Source: JANPPS01 sp965246925 (GTDB lineage Bacteria; Pseudomonadota; Alphaproteobacteria; Acetobacterales; Acetobacteraceae). Taken from it: a DNA stretch of 64,000 bases. The notes under the pieces are model-generated. The model saw only the letters and a list, made by a program, of their open reading frames with translations. It ran no database searches and had not been told where the DNA came from. Location: positions 3,906,001 to 3,970,000 of the forward strand of contig OZ251994.1 in the NCBI GenBank assembly GCA_965246925.1, read 5' to 3'. The position numbers and the translations under genes were made by a program. The first letter of the stretch is position 1, and every line of letters starts with the position of its first letter. Positions 48,082-56,609 of the stretch are shown here, piece by piece.

Positions 48082-51006
48082 TCAAGGCCGTAGCGCGAGC
48101 CAGCGCGAGATGCCAGCCAGCTCCGGCGTGCGGGTAGGCGCGCCGAATGGCCCGGCGATACGCAAGCCGATTTCGGGCCGGTCCGCCCCTGCACCGGTGT
48201 CAGGGGGCGGCTCGGGCCGGAGAACGAGCCTTGCTTCCGCGATTGCTGCAGGGATGTCGATGTTGGCGCGCACGTCCGCATGGCCCGCCTCCGCAGTAAG
48301 CTGCCCCTCCAGGCTGCCTGCGCCCCGAAGTAGGCCGAGCTTGAGGTCCAAAGTGCTAAAGGCCGTTTGCGACGGCAGCAGCGCCGCACGGACGGCGGAC
48401 GTGGCAGCGGCTAAGTCCTGCAGCATAAGGCTCCGCGACAATGCGGGTAGGTCAAACCCGCTGACGACGCCATCTTTCGCCCGACAGGAAACCTCGCCCG
48501 TCAGCGTGGCGAGCAATGCAGCGACGCTATGGCCCGAGGCACTGGCGTTCAGGTTTACGTTCAGCAAGCCGGACACTACATCCAGCCCGCCACCGGGCGC
48601 CCGAAGCAGCGGCGACTCGAGCCGGATGGAGTCGGCATCCGCCCGGACCGACATCTGCGGCGGATCGGTGTCCGTGTTGACCGTCAAACCCCCTGATATT
48701 GTTCCGCCCGCGGCTTGCCCCTCCAAATGGTCCACGACCAACATCCCGGATTTGAGGTTGGCCGCGGCAGTGGCGCCTACGAGCACTGGGGTTTGTCCAA
48801 GCAGGACTTCATCGGCGTCCAACTTGAGCGCACCCTCCCAGCCGGAGAGCCAGGCAGCCGGCCACAGATCCGCCCGGGCCGGCGGCAGCGGCAGAGGCAG
48901 CGTATCGAAGTGTAGCGCGCCGCTGACGGCCGGGGTGAACGCCAGCTGCCCCTGCGCCCGCAGCGAACCGGCGGCCAGAACGAGGCCGTCCAACGCCAGG
49001 CGTCCCGGGCCGGCTGTCACCTGCGCCAAGGCCGAAACCGACCCGTCCCCTAACCATCCGCTCGTATTTGGCAATCCCAGGCTACTCAGCAGCCGCGGGG
49101 CCCCGGGATGCCGGACGGTCACGGGCCCGGCCCAGCTGCGCGCCGGGCTGTTGATAGCCGGCTGTGCCTCTAGCCGTAGGTCGCCGAGTTCGACGCTCAG
49201 CTTCGCCGTGAGTGCCTCTGCCGGACCGGAAATGAGAAGGCTGGCACTGCCTGGCCCGGCCAGTAAGGCCTGCCCTGGCCAGGACGCCGGCCATAACGGG
49301 CGCAAAGCCGCGACGTCGCCAGCCTCGGCCTCGAGCTTGCCATCGCTGACCCGTCCCGGCTCGATGGTGCCCGAGCCGAGCAGGTGTATGCCGAGGACCC
49401 CGGCCTCGACATGGCGCAGGCTCACCCGTCCCGCCCGGGTCTGGCCCTCTAACCGCAGCTCGCTAATCGGCACGCCATTCCAGTTGGCTTGCTGCGCGTG
49501 CAGCTTCAGCTCGGCGTCGAACGCGGTCCCTTGCTGCAAGGCAGCGAAGAGTCCGGCCGGCGTCACTGCATTGGGCTCGGGCAGCCATGGGTCGAGCGCC
49601 AGCCGGCCTAGATCCAGCGTGGCGGAGAGCGCGGGGCGTAGGGTGGCATAGGTGACCTGCGCCATGCCTGTGATCGGGCTGCCATCCAACATGCCAGATA
49701 CGCCAGAAATCGACGCAGCACCGGCGCCGAGCTTGACCTCACTGGCCAGGTCGGCCCCGCGCAGCACGCCGTCCGGCACGGCCTGCACTACGGCCGAGAT
49801 CGACGGTATCAGCTTGCTCGCCCATGCCAGGGTGGTGCGTAGATCGGGCGCGTTCAGGTGCGCCGTGCCGGAGAACTCTGGCCCGCCCGTACCCCGGGGA
49901 ATGGTTCCTTGGAGGCTGATGTTGGCATCACCGGGCAACAGCGCCGTCACGTCGCGGGCGCTGACGCCGGCGCGGTCGAAATCGAAGCCGCCGCGTATTC
50001 GCCGGACGGTTCCGCCGGCCAGGGCCGCAGCCTCGACCGACAAATCCAGCCCGGCGGGGATCGCTACTTCCGGTGCTCGCAGCAAGACGGGCAGCCACTC
50101 GTCCAGCTCGAGCCGCCCGGCCGCCACGGCCACGTCGATGCGCGGATCGGACGAGACCCGGAGCGTGACCGCCCCGCGGGCAGCCGAGCCGTTCAGGTCG
50201 AGTACGAGCTCGTCCGCCACTGCCAGCCCGTCGGAGGCAGTCAGCCGGCCGTCCGCGCGCCAGGGGATCGCCGGCATCGGCAGCAATAAAGAGAGGTCCG
50301 GACCCCGCGCGACCAAGTGCCCGGCCAGCGCTCCATCGCCTCCGAGTTGCCCAGTGAACCGCCCGCCAGTGTCGCGCAGCCCGTCATTGCCGTCGAGGCT
50401 GAGCTCCAGCCCGGCGCTTCCGTCCCGCCCTGGCCGCGCAAGCCGCCCGGTGAACCGCACGCTGGTGGCTGCAAGCTGCCCTGACCCGGCGACTGAAAGC
50501 GTGCCCGTCTCGGGATCGGTCTCGAAGCGGGCATCGATACCCGACATCGCGACGGTGCCCACGGTAATGCGGCTCCGCTCCAGCCGGGCACTGAGGCCCG
50601 TGAGCCAGGCGGGCGTGCGCTGTGAGAGAGCACCCGGCGCGGGCGGCCATGGAAGGCGCAGATCCGCGCCCTCGATCACCAGTTCCTGTGCGTCGATCCG
50701 CCCGGCCAGCAAGGGTGTCAGCGCGACGCGGAGGCGCAGTGCCTGCGCCTTCAGGATCACTCCGTCACCAGTGTCGTCCACCTCCAGCCGCGCTGCGTTC
50801 AGAATCGGTTGCGGTAGTAGCTGCAACGTCACGTCGCCGCCGATCCGCACCGGGCGGCCCAGCAGGGAGCTGGCCAGGGACTCGATGCTGCCGCGATGCT
50901 GGTTCCAATCCAAGAGGCTCGGCACAGCCCAGATACCCGCCAGCAGCACCACCATGCTAGCGGCCCCGACCCAAAGAATAGCCCGCCCTACCCTCAAACC
51001 CGGCAT
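48082..51006 (-). CDS. AsmA-family protein
   Basis: This 974-residue protein anchored by one N-terminal membrane helix (ILWVGAASMVVLLAGIWAVP) has a long periplasmic repeat-rich domain. Typical AsmA features are DWNQHRGSIESLASSLLGRP followed by VRIGGDVTLQLLPQPILNAA, many LxLxG beta strands, and the C-terminal block DVVSGLLNVNLNASASGHSV, LATLTGEVSCRAKDGVVSGF, DLKLGLLRGAGSLEGQLTAE. AsmA-like proteins are thought to bridge lipid movement to the outer membrane. It is divergent from the DjlA-like gene by about 110 bases. Confidence 0.9.
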   Translation of the reverse strand: MPGLRVGRAILWVGAASMVVLLAGIWAVPSLLDWNQHRGSIESLASSLLGRPVRIGGDVTLQLLPQPILNAARLEVDDTGDGVILKAQALRLRVALTPLLAGRIDAQELVIEGADLRLPWPPAPGALSQRTPAWLTGLSARLERSRITVGTVAMSGIDARFETDPETGTLSVAGSGQLAATSVRFTGRLARPGRDGSAGLELSLDGNDGLRDTGGRFTGQLGGDGALAGHLVARGPDLSLLLPMPAIPWRADGRLTASDGLAVADELVLDLNGSAARGAVTLRVSSDPRIDVAVAAGRLELDEWLPVLLRAPEVAIPAGLDLSVEAAALAGGTVRRIRGGFDFDRAGVSARDVTALLPGDANISLQGTIPRGTGGPEFSGTAHLNAPDLRTTLAWASKLIPSISAVVQAVPDGVLRGADLASEVKLGAGAASISGVSGMLDGSPITGMAQVTYATLRPALSATLDLGRLALDPWLPEPNAVTPAGLFAALQQGTAFDAELKLHAQQANWNGVPISELRLEGQTRAGRVSLRHVEAGVLGIHLLGSGTIEPGRVSDGKLEAEAGDVAALRPLWPASWPGQALLAGPGSASLLISGPAEALTAKLSVELGDLRLEAQPAINSPARSWAGPVTVRHPGAPRLLSSLGLPNTSGWLGDGSVSALAQVTAGPGRLALDGLVLAAGSLRAQGQLAFTPAVSGALHFDTLPLPLPPARADLWPAAWLSGWEGALKLDADEVLLGQTPVLVGATAAANLKSGMLVVDHLEGQAAGGTISGGLTVNTDTDPPQMSVRADADSIRLESPLLRAPGGGLDVVSGLLNVNLNASASGHSVAALLATLTGEVSCRAKDGVVSGFDLPALSRSLMLQDLAAATSAVRAALLPSQTAFSTLDLKLGLLRGAGSLEGQLTAEAGHADVRANIDIPAAIAEARLVLRPEPPPDTGAGADRPEIGLRIAGPFGAPTRTPELAGISRWLALRP

Positions 51007-51119
51007 CCTCCGCTCGGATCGACCTGATCTCTATGCATGCACGGCACCATGGTTCAAACCTCTGCACATAGCGTCCGGACCGGGTGCGCGCGCAAGCCCT
51101 GGCATGCTAGTCTAAGGTG

Positions 51120-51899
51120 ATGATGTATTGGGGCAAGCTGGTTGGCGGGTTCGCCGGGCTCGTGATGGGTGGTCCGGTCGGTGCCATGATGGGCGCCGCG
51201 CTGGGGCATGCGGCAGACCAAAAGGTGCTGCCGCGCATTAGCCTGGGTGAGGGCCTGGGCGGCGTGTTCGGCCCCGCCCGGATCGCGGCGGCGCTGGGCC
51301 AGAAAGATCAGCTCTTCGCATTGGGCGTGGTCGTTCTGTCGGCCAAGCTCGCCAAATGCGATGGGCCGGTAGTCCGGGCGGAGATCGACGCCTTCAAACG
51401 CCAGTTCCGCATCCCGCCCGAGGGTGTGCGCGATATCGGCAGGCTATTCGATCAGGCGCGGGACAGCCCGGAGGGTTTCGAGCCGTATGCGGTCCAGCTC
51501 GGCCAGACCTTCGCCGATAATCGCGGACTGCTGGAAGACGTGCTGACCGCCCTGTTCGCCATCGCCCGGGCCGATAAGCCCGTCACGGTGGGCGAGCAGG
51601 CGATGCTGCGCCGGGTGCATCAGGCGTTCGGGCTGGATCAACTGGCGTGGGACCAGGCGCGGGGCAACTCCGCTAGACCGGCGCCTACCAATGCGGAGGG
51701 GGCCTATGCCGTGCTGGGCATCACCCGCGCGGCTACCGATGACGAGGCGCGGCAGGCTTGGCTGAAACTCGTGCGCGAGAACCACCCGGACACGCTCGCC
51801 GCCCGTGGTGTGCCGCCGGATTTCGTGGCGCGGGCGAGCGAGAAGGCGGCCCGCATCAACGCCGCCTGGGACAGCGTCAAGCGTGAGCGCCGGCTCTGA
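51120..51899 (+). CDS. DjlA-like co-chaperone (TerB and J domains)
   Basis: This protein of about 259 residues has a glycine-rich N-terminal membrane/interaction segment (MYWGKLVGGFAGLVMGGPVG), a TerB-type helical domain (FALGVVVLSAKLAKCDGPVV, FAIARADKPVTVGEQAMLRR) and a C-terminal J domain (AYAVLGITRAATDDEARQAW, with HPD in RENHPDTLAARG). The order matches DjlA, which stimulates DnaK at the inner membrane. Starts at GTG 51117, ATG 51120 and ATG 51123 are adjacent; AAGG at 51114 favours the later ones. The stop overlaps the likely amidase start. Confidence 0.9.
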   Translation: MMYWGKLVGGFAGLVMGGPVGAMMGAALGHAADQKVLPRISLGEGLGGVFGPARIAAALGQKDQLFALGVVVLSAKLAKCDGPVVRAEIDAFKRQFRIPPEGVRDIGRLFDQARDSPEGFEPYAVQLGQTFADNRGLLEDVLTALFAIARADKPVTVGEQAMLRRVHQAFGLDQLAWDQARGNSARPAPTNAEGAYAVLGITRAATDDEARQAWLKLVRENHPDTLAARGVPPDFVARASEKAARINAAWDSVKRERRL

Positions 51900-52549
51900 T
51901 CAGCCCCAATTTCGACGCCCGGACCGGCCCGGTGGATACGCTGATCCTGCACTATACCGGCATGCAGCGCGCGGAAGCGGCCATCGCCCGGTTGTGTGAT
52001 CCGGAGGCGAAGGTCTCTTCGCACTATGTCGTGGACGAGTATGGGGCCGTCCATGCCTTGGTTTCAGAAGGTGCCAGGGCCTGGCACGCCGGGGTTTCGT
52101 ATTGGCGCGGACGCACCGGGCTCAATGACAATTCCATCGGTATCGAGATCGTGAACCCCGGTCATGAATGGGGTTACCGCGCGTTCCCGGCGCTACAGAT
52201 GGCGGCGGTGTGCGAGCTGTGCCTTGGCATCCTCTCGCGCCACCCCATCCCGGCCCGGAACGTCGTAGGCCATAGCGACGTGGCGCCGGATCGGAAGCAA
52301 GATCCGGGCGAGCTGTTCGATTGGCGCGGCTTGGCCGCCAACGGCGTTGGCCTCTGGCCCGGCCCGGACGGCGCACCAGCCGCGGACGCGCATGCGGCGC
52401 TGGACGCGATCGGCTATGGACCGGGGGATCTCGCAATGACGCTCACGGCCTTTCAGCGGCATTGGCTTCCGGATCACGTGCATGGCCGGGCGGATCAGGG
52501 AACATTGCGGCGGCTACAGGCCGTGGTGGACTGCGTGGCCGATACTTGA
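51896..52549 (+). CDS. AmpD/AmiD-type N-acetylmuramoyl-L-alanine amidase
   Basis: This zinc amidase of about 217 residues has ISPNFDARTGPVDTLILHYT (first His ligand), SSHYVVDEYGAVHALV, GLNDNSIGIEIVNPGHEWGY with catalytic Glu, and VVGHSDVAPDRKQDPGELFD. A C-terminal peptidoglycan-binding-like helix (MTLTAFQRHWLPDHV) follows. No signal peptide is seen, so it may act in cytoplasmic muropeptide recycling. Start: conserved ISPNFDAR lies upstream of GTG 51932, and the only codon available there is CTG 51896, overlapping the DjlA stop; GTG 51932 is the alternative. Confidence 0.85.
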   Translation: MISPNFDARTGPVDTLILHYTGMQRAEAAIARLCDPEAKVSSHYVVDEYGAVHALVSEGARAWHAGVSYWRGRTGLNDNSIGIEIVNPGHEWGYRAFPALQMAAVCELCLGILSRHPIPARNVVGHSDVAPDRKQDPGELFDWRGLAANGVGLWPGPDGAPAADAHAALDAIGYGPGDLAMTLTAFQRHWLPDHVHGRADQGTLRRLQAVVDCVADT

Positions 52550-52576
52550 CGCATTCCGGGGCGCAGCGCATCACCG

Positions 52577-52975
52577 GCGGGCCAGACGGCCGGACGGCCG
52601 CGGCCCCGTATGGGCCGAGGAAAGTCCGGGCTCCACAGAAACACGGTGCCGGCTAACGGCCGGCGGGGGCGACCCTAGGGAAAGTGCCACAGAAAACAAA
52701 CCTCCCGGCCCGCGCGAGTGCGCCGGGGAAGGGTGAAACGGTGCGGTAAGAGCGCACCGCACCCCTGGCAACAGGGGTGGCAGGGTAAACCCCACCGGGA
52801 GCAAGACCGAATAGGGGTGGCCGGCGGGCGGCGAAAGCCGTGACGCAGGGGCGTTTAGGCCCCGTCACCCGGGTTGGTCGCACGAGGTGCGCAGCGATGC
52901 GCATCCTAGAGGAATGGCCGTCCCGCGCCCGCGAGGGAGCGGACAGAACCCGGCTTACAGGCCGTCTGGCACCTC
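52577..52975 (+). ncRNA. rnpB: RNase P RNA, bacterial class A
   Basis: Ends pair as helix P1: GCCAGACGGCC (52581-52591) with GGCCGTCTGGC (52960-52970). Universally conserved pieces are present: GAGGAAAGTCCGGGC (52617-52631) near the 5' side, AGGGTGAAACGGTGCGGTAA, CCCCACCGGGAGCAAGACCG, and GACAGAACCCGGCTTACAGG near the 3' end (52942-52961). The size, about 400 nt, fits class A. The RNA cleaves tRNA 5' leaders. Its 3' end meets the stop of thiL on the other strand. Confidence 0.95.
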
Positions 52976-53903
52976 AAAAATGGCTCCATCCAGCCCGGCC
53001 CAACGGTCCCGCGCCACGCACCGATACGACCTCCCCGGCGACGAATCGGCCGATGCACGTTATGCGCAGCCCGTCGCAGGCGGCGCGCAAGGCGTCGCTT
53101 CGGCCGGGTGGGACGGCCATCACCAGTTCATAATCATCACCGCCCGTGAGACATGTCTCAATCCATTCAGCACCTACACCTTCGGATAGCGGGACCGATG
53201 CCGCATCGATCTCGGCCCCCAGGCCGGCCGCGCGGCACAGATGGCCAATGTCTTGGATCAAACCGTCGGACACATCCATGCACGCGTGGATTACACCGTG
53301 CAGGGCCAAGCCCAACCGCGGCTGCGGCAGCCGATAACGCCCGGCCAGCAGGCTGCCAGGATCTGGGCAATCACCCCGCAGCGCGCGCAACCCGAGCGCG
53401 CCATCGCCGATCGTGCCAGTGACCCAAATTTCGTCGCCGGGCTGGGCCCCGGCGCGCCTTAAAGCTTTGCCCGGCGCCACATGACCCAGCAAGGTCGCGC
53501 TCAGCGAAACCGGACCCGGGGTGGACGTCGTGTCGCCGCCCAGCAGGATCAGGCCGAACTCTGCCTGATCGGACGCGAGCCCGGCGGTAAACGCCTGGAA
53601 CCAGGCATCGCCCGTGCCACGCGGGACGGAGACGGTCATAAGATACGCCCAGGGCGTGGCGCCCATCGCGGCCAGATCAGACAGGCTGACGCGCAGCAGT
53701 TTACGCCCAATGGTCTCCACCGGATCATCCGGCAGGAAGTGCACGCCCTCCACGATGGCGTCCGCGGTCAGCACCAGCTCCCGCCCCGGCGGCGGTGTTA
53801 CCACTGCGGCGTCATCCAGCAGGTCGAACGCGCCGGGTCCGGCCAGCGGGCGGAAATGCTTGGCGATCAGGCCGAATTCGGCCGGGATCACCGTGGCGGT
53901 CAT
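52974..53903 (-). CDS. thiL: Thiamine-monophosphate kinase
   Basis: From ATG 53903 the product is 309 residues; it phosphorylates TMP to thiamine diphosphate. It shows EFGLIAKHFRPLAGPGAFDL leading to DDAAVVTPP, TADAIVEGVHFLPDDP, GRKLLRVSLSDLAAMGATPW, LLGGDTTSTPGPVSLS, and CMDVSDGLIQDIGHLCRAAG with TGGDDYELVMAVP. These are the PurM-like ThiL motifs. The start overlaps the nusB stop (ATGA). It completes a riboflavin-to-thiamine cofactor block. Confidence 0.95.
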   Translation of the reverse strand: MTATVIPAEFGLIAKHFRPLAGPGAFDLLDDAAVVTPPPGRELVLTADAIVEGVHFLPDDPVETIGRKLLRVSLSDLAAMGATPWAYLMTVSVPRGTGDAWFQAFTAGLASDQAEFGLILLGGDTTSTPGPVSLSATLLGHVAPGKALRRAGAQPGDEIWVTGTIGDGALGLRALRGDCPDPGSLLAGRYRLPQPRLGLALHGVIHACMDVSDGLIQDIGHLCRAAGLGAEIDAASVPLSEGVGAEWIETCLTGGDDYELVMAVPPGRSDALRAACDGLRITCIGRFVAGEVVSVRGAGPLGRAGWSHF

Positions 53904-54412
53904 ACCGGCGCGGCAGCCTCGGCCGGGAAGTCGCCGGGGCGTAGTTCGCGGGCCAGGGTGTTCAGGATGCCGTTCACCATCCGCGGCTCGTCGCCCGTGA
54001 AGAAGCCGTGCGCGACGTCCAGGTACTCGTTGATCACCACCCGCGCCGGCGGGCCGTCGGCCAGGGTCATCTCGCCCCCCGCCGCGCGGATCAGGGCGCG
54101 CAGCACCGGGTCGAGCCGGGTCATGGGCCACTCCGGCGGCAGCGCCGCGGCGATCAGCGCGTCCACCCGGTCCTGCTGCAGCACGGCCGTCCGGACGATC
54201 TCCTGGAACAGCGGCACGTGCGCGTCCGGCACCCGCCCCTCCTCGAACCCGCCGCCGCCTTCGTTCTCGGGGCCGGGTAGCTCGCCTAGGCGGTGGCGCA
54301 CGAATTGCTGAATGACGGCCTCCGCCGCCTCACCCCCTTGCTCGCTTTGAAACAGCGCCTGCACCGCCGCCACGCGGGACGCCGTGCGTGGGCGGGTGGT
54401 GGGCCGCGGCAT
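53900..54412 (-). CDS. nusB: Transcription antitermination factor NusB
   Basis: This 170-residue all-helical RNA-binding protein has SRVAAVQALFQSEQGGEAAE (family: RxxAxQALYQ), LIAAALPPEWPMTRLDPVLR, LRALIRAAGGEMTLADGPPA and VVINEYLDVAHGFFTGDEPR with MVNGILNTLARELRP. It acts with NusE in rRNA antitermination boxA complexes. It starts at ATG 54412, overlapping ribH by one base (TGATG), and is coupled to thiL downstream. The ribH-nusB order is widespread. Confidence 0.95.
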   Translation of the reverse strand: MPRPTTRPRTASRVAAVQALFQSEQGGEAAEAVIQQFVRHRLGELPGPENEGGGGFEEGRVPDAHVPLFQEIVRTAVLQQDRVDALIAAALPPEWPMTRLDPVLRALIRAAGGEMTLADGPPARVVINEYLDVAHGFFTGDEPRMVNGILNTLARELRPGDFPAEAAAPV

Positions 54413-54888
54413 CAGGCCGCACCCAGACGCCGGGCGGCGGAGACCTGACCCAGCGCGGCGGCGGCGGCCTCGGCCCCCTTGTTGTGCCCGTCATCGGACG
54501 ACCGGGCGACCGCCTGCGCGATGTCATGCACCGTCAGCAACCCGGTGCCCATCGCCAGCCCGTATTGCAGTGCCACCTGCATCAGGCCGTCCAGGCTCGT
54601 GCGGCAGATGAAGTCGTAATGGTCCGTCTCACCCTTGATCACGCAGCCCAGCGCCACGTAGCCGTCAAACCGGGCCGTGCCGCGGAGCGCGATCCGGATG
54701 GCCTGCGCCAGCTCGAACGCGCCGGCCACGTCCAGCGTGTCGTGCGTCGCGCCCGCCGCGGCCAGAATGCGGTGCGCCCCGGCAGTCATGCCGTCGACCA
54801 CGCCCCGGTAGTACGGCGCCCTGACGATCAGCACATGGGCCGCCGCCATGTCGGGCGCGGTGGGAACGGGGGCGTCCTGCGTGCTCAT
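54412..54888 (-). CDS. ribH: 6,7-dimethyl-8-ribityllumazine synthase
   Basis: This 158-residue riboflavin enzyme condenses the RibD product with dihydroxybutanone phosphate. Conserved blocks are VLIVRAPYYRGVVDGMTAGA, THDTLDVAGAFELAQAIRIA, GYVALGCVIKGETDHYDFIC and the C-terminal GLLTVHDIAQAVARSSD followed by KGAEAAAAAL. Length is standard. Its ATG directly follows the ribBA stop (TGAATG) and its stop overlaps nusB. Confidence 0.95.
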   Translation of the reverse strand: MSTQDAPVPTAPDMAAAHVLIVRAPYYRGVVDGMTAGAHRILAAAGATHDTLDVAGAFELAQAIRIALRGTARFDGYVALGCVIKGETDHYDFICRTSLDGLMQVALQYGLAMGTGLLTVHDIAQAVARSSDDGHNKGAEAAAAALGQVSAARRLGAA

Positions 54889-56013
54889 TCACGCATTCTC
54901 GGAGGGATCACCCTCGATCGGCATCTGGTCCACGATGTTCAAGCCGTACCCCTCCAAACCAATCACGTGCCGGCGCGTGTTGCTCAGCAGGATCATGTCC
55001 CGCACGCCCAGATCGGTCAGGATCTGCGCGCCGATGCCGTAATCGCGCAAGAACGGCTGCGGCTTCGGCGTCCCCTGCAGCCCCGCCACCCGCTCCGACA
55101 AGGCCAGCGGACGTGGATCGCGGATCAGCACCAGGGCGCCGCGCCCGGCCTCGCTGATGGCGCGCATCGCCCCATGCAGCGTGCTCCATTGCGGCCCGCC
55201 CAGCATGTCGCTAATCAAATCCACCGCGTGCATGCGTACTAGCAGCGGCTCGGGCGCAGTAAGGTCCCCCTTGCTGATGACGAGATGCTCGGCATAGTCG
55301 GTCGTGTTGGCATAGACCGCCAGCTGCCACTCACCGCCCACGGCGTGGTTCATGTGCCCGGACTCGATCCGCCGCACCAGCTTCTCCGTCCGCCGCCGAT
55401 AGGCGATCAGGTCGGCGATGGTGCCGAGCTTCAGGTTGTGGTGCTGCGCGAACGCCACCAGGTCCGGCAGCCGGGCCATGGTGCCGTCCTCGTTCATGAT
55501 CTCGCAGATCACGCCCGCCGGGTTGAGCCCGGCCATGCGCGCCAGATCGACCGCCGCCTCGGTATGCCCGGCGCGCACCAGCGTCCCGCCCTCCTTGGCC
55601 ACCAGCGGAAAGATATGCCCGGGCGTGGCGATCGCGTCCCGCCCCGTCTCCGGATTGATCGCCACCGCGATGGTATGCGCGCGGTCGGCGGCGGAGATGC
55701 CCGTCGTCACCCCCTCCCGCGCCTCGATACTGACGGTGAACGCCGTCGAGTGCCGGCTGCTGTTGGACTGGTTCATGAGCGTGAGGCCCAGCTGATCGAC
55801 GCGGTGCCGGGTCATGGCGAGGCAGATCAGGCCGCGGGCGTGCCGGGCCATGAAGTTCACCGCATCCGGCGTCGCGAACTGCGCCGGGATCACCAGGTCG
55901 CCCTCGTTCTCCCGGTCCTCATCGTCCACCAGGATGAACATGCGCCCGGCCCGCGCCTCCTCCACCAGGTCGGCGGCGCTGCAGAGATAGTCGGACAGAA
56001 GGGCTTGTTTCAT
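54889..56013 (-). CDS. ribB: 3,4-dihydroxy-2-butanone-4-phosphate synthase with degenerate GCH II domain
   Basis: This 374-residue protein has two halves. The N-terminal DHBP synthase looks complete: LVEEARAGRMFILVDDEDRE with ENEGDLVIPAQ, MARHARGLICLAMTRHRVD, RHSTAFTVSIEAREGVTTGI, RAGHTEAAVDLARMAG. The C-terminal half has GTP cyclohydrolase II shape (HMNHAVGGEWQLAVYANT, LRDYGIGAQILTDLGVRDMI, LEGYGLNIVDQMP), but the zinc-binding Cys cluster (normally after VRxHSEC) reads RMHAVDLISDMLGGPQWSTL, with no cysteines. So it probably makes only the four-carbon unit, and GTP cyclohydrolase II must come from elsewhere. It is coupled to ribE by ATGA. Confidence 0.92.
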   Translation of the reverse strand: MKQALLSDYLCSAADLVEEARAGRMFILVDDEDRENEGDLVIPAQFATPDAVNFMARHARGLICLAMTRHRVDQLGLTLMNQSNSSRHSTAFTVSIEAREGVTTGISAADRAHTIAVAINPETGRDAIATPGHIFPLVAKEGGTLVRAGHTEAAVDLARMAGLNPAGVICEIMNEDGTMARLPDLVAFAQHHNLKLGTIADLIAYRRRTEKLVRRIESGHMNHAVGGEWQLAVYANTTDYAEHLVISKGDLTAPEPLLVRMHAVDLISDMLGGPQWSTLHGAMRAISEAGRGALVLIRDPRPLALSERVAGLQGTPKPQPFLRDYGIGAQILTDLGVRDMILLSNTRRHVIGLEGYGLNIVDQMPIEGDPSENA

Positions 56014-56609
56014 ACGACCTCACGGAGCCGGGCCACGTAGCGGGCCAGCATGTCGATTTCGATATGCACGCGCACACCCGGCGTAAGCGTGCCGAGCGTG
56101 GTGACGGTCCAGGTATGAGGAATGATATTCACGCCGAACCCTTGCCCGTCCATCTCGTTCACGGTCAAGGACACGCCATCGATCGCGACACTGCCCTTTT
56201 GCGCGATGAACCGCGCCAGATCGGGCGGCACGCCGATAGAGAGCCGCCAGGAGCCGGCGTCCGCCACCACGCTCCGCACCACGCCTTGCCCGTCCACGTG
56301 CCCGCTGACCAGGTGGCCGCCCAGCTCGTCCCCCATGCGGAGCGACCGCTCGAGGTTCATGCGCGTGCCCTCCCGCCAGGTGCCGAGCCCGGTCTTGGAC
56401 AGCGTCTCCCCGGATACCTCCACCGCGAACCAGTCCGGCCCCAGCGCCACCGCGGTCAGGCAGCATCCGGCGCAGGCGATGCTGGCGCCGACCGGAATCG
56501 CCGCCGTGTCCGGCCAGGGCGTGTGGATGGTGAGCCGCATGTCCTGCCCGGCGCCGGTCGGCATGATGGCCCGGACCTCGCCCACGCCGGTGATGATGCC
56601 GGTGAACAT
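56010..56609 (-). CDS. ribE: Riboflavin synthase alpha subunit
   Basis: From ATG 56609 the product is 199 residues with two tandem lumazine-binding repeats. MFTGIITGVGEVRAIMPTGA opens the protein; SIACAGCCLTAVALGPDWFA ends the first part, and GDELGGHLVSGHVDGQGVVR links to the second. AIDGVSLTVNEMDGQGFGVN and IPHTWTVTTLGTL are conserved. It dismutates two ribityllumazines to riboflavin. The start overlaps the ribD stop (TGATG). Confidence 0.95.
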   Translation of the reverse strand: MFTGIITGVGEVRAIMPTGAGQDMRLTIHTPWPDTAAIPVGASIACAGCCLTAVALGPDWFAVEVSGETLSKTGLGTWREGTRMNLERSLRMGDELGGHLVSGHVDGQGVVRSVVADAGSWRLSIGVPPDLARFIAQKGSVAIDGVSLTVNEMDGQGFGVNIIPHTWTVTTLGTLTPGVRVHIEIDMLARYVARLREVV

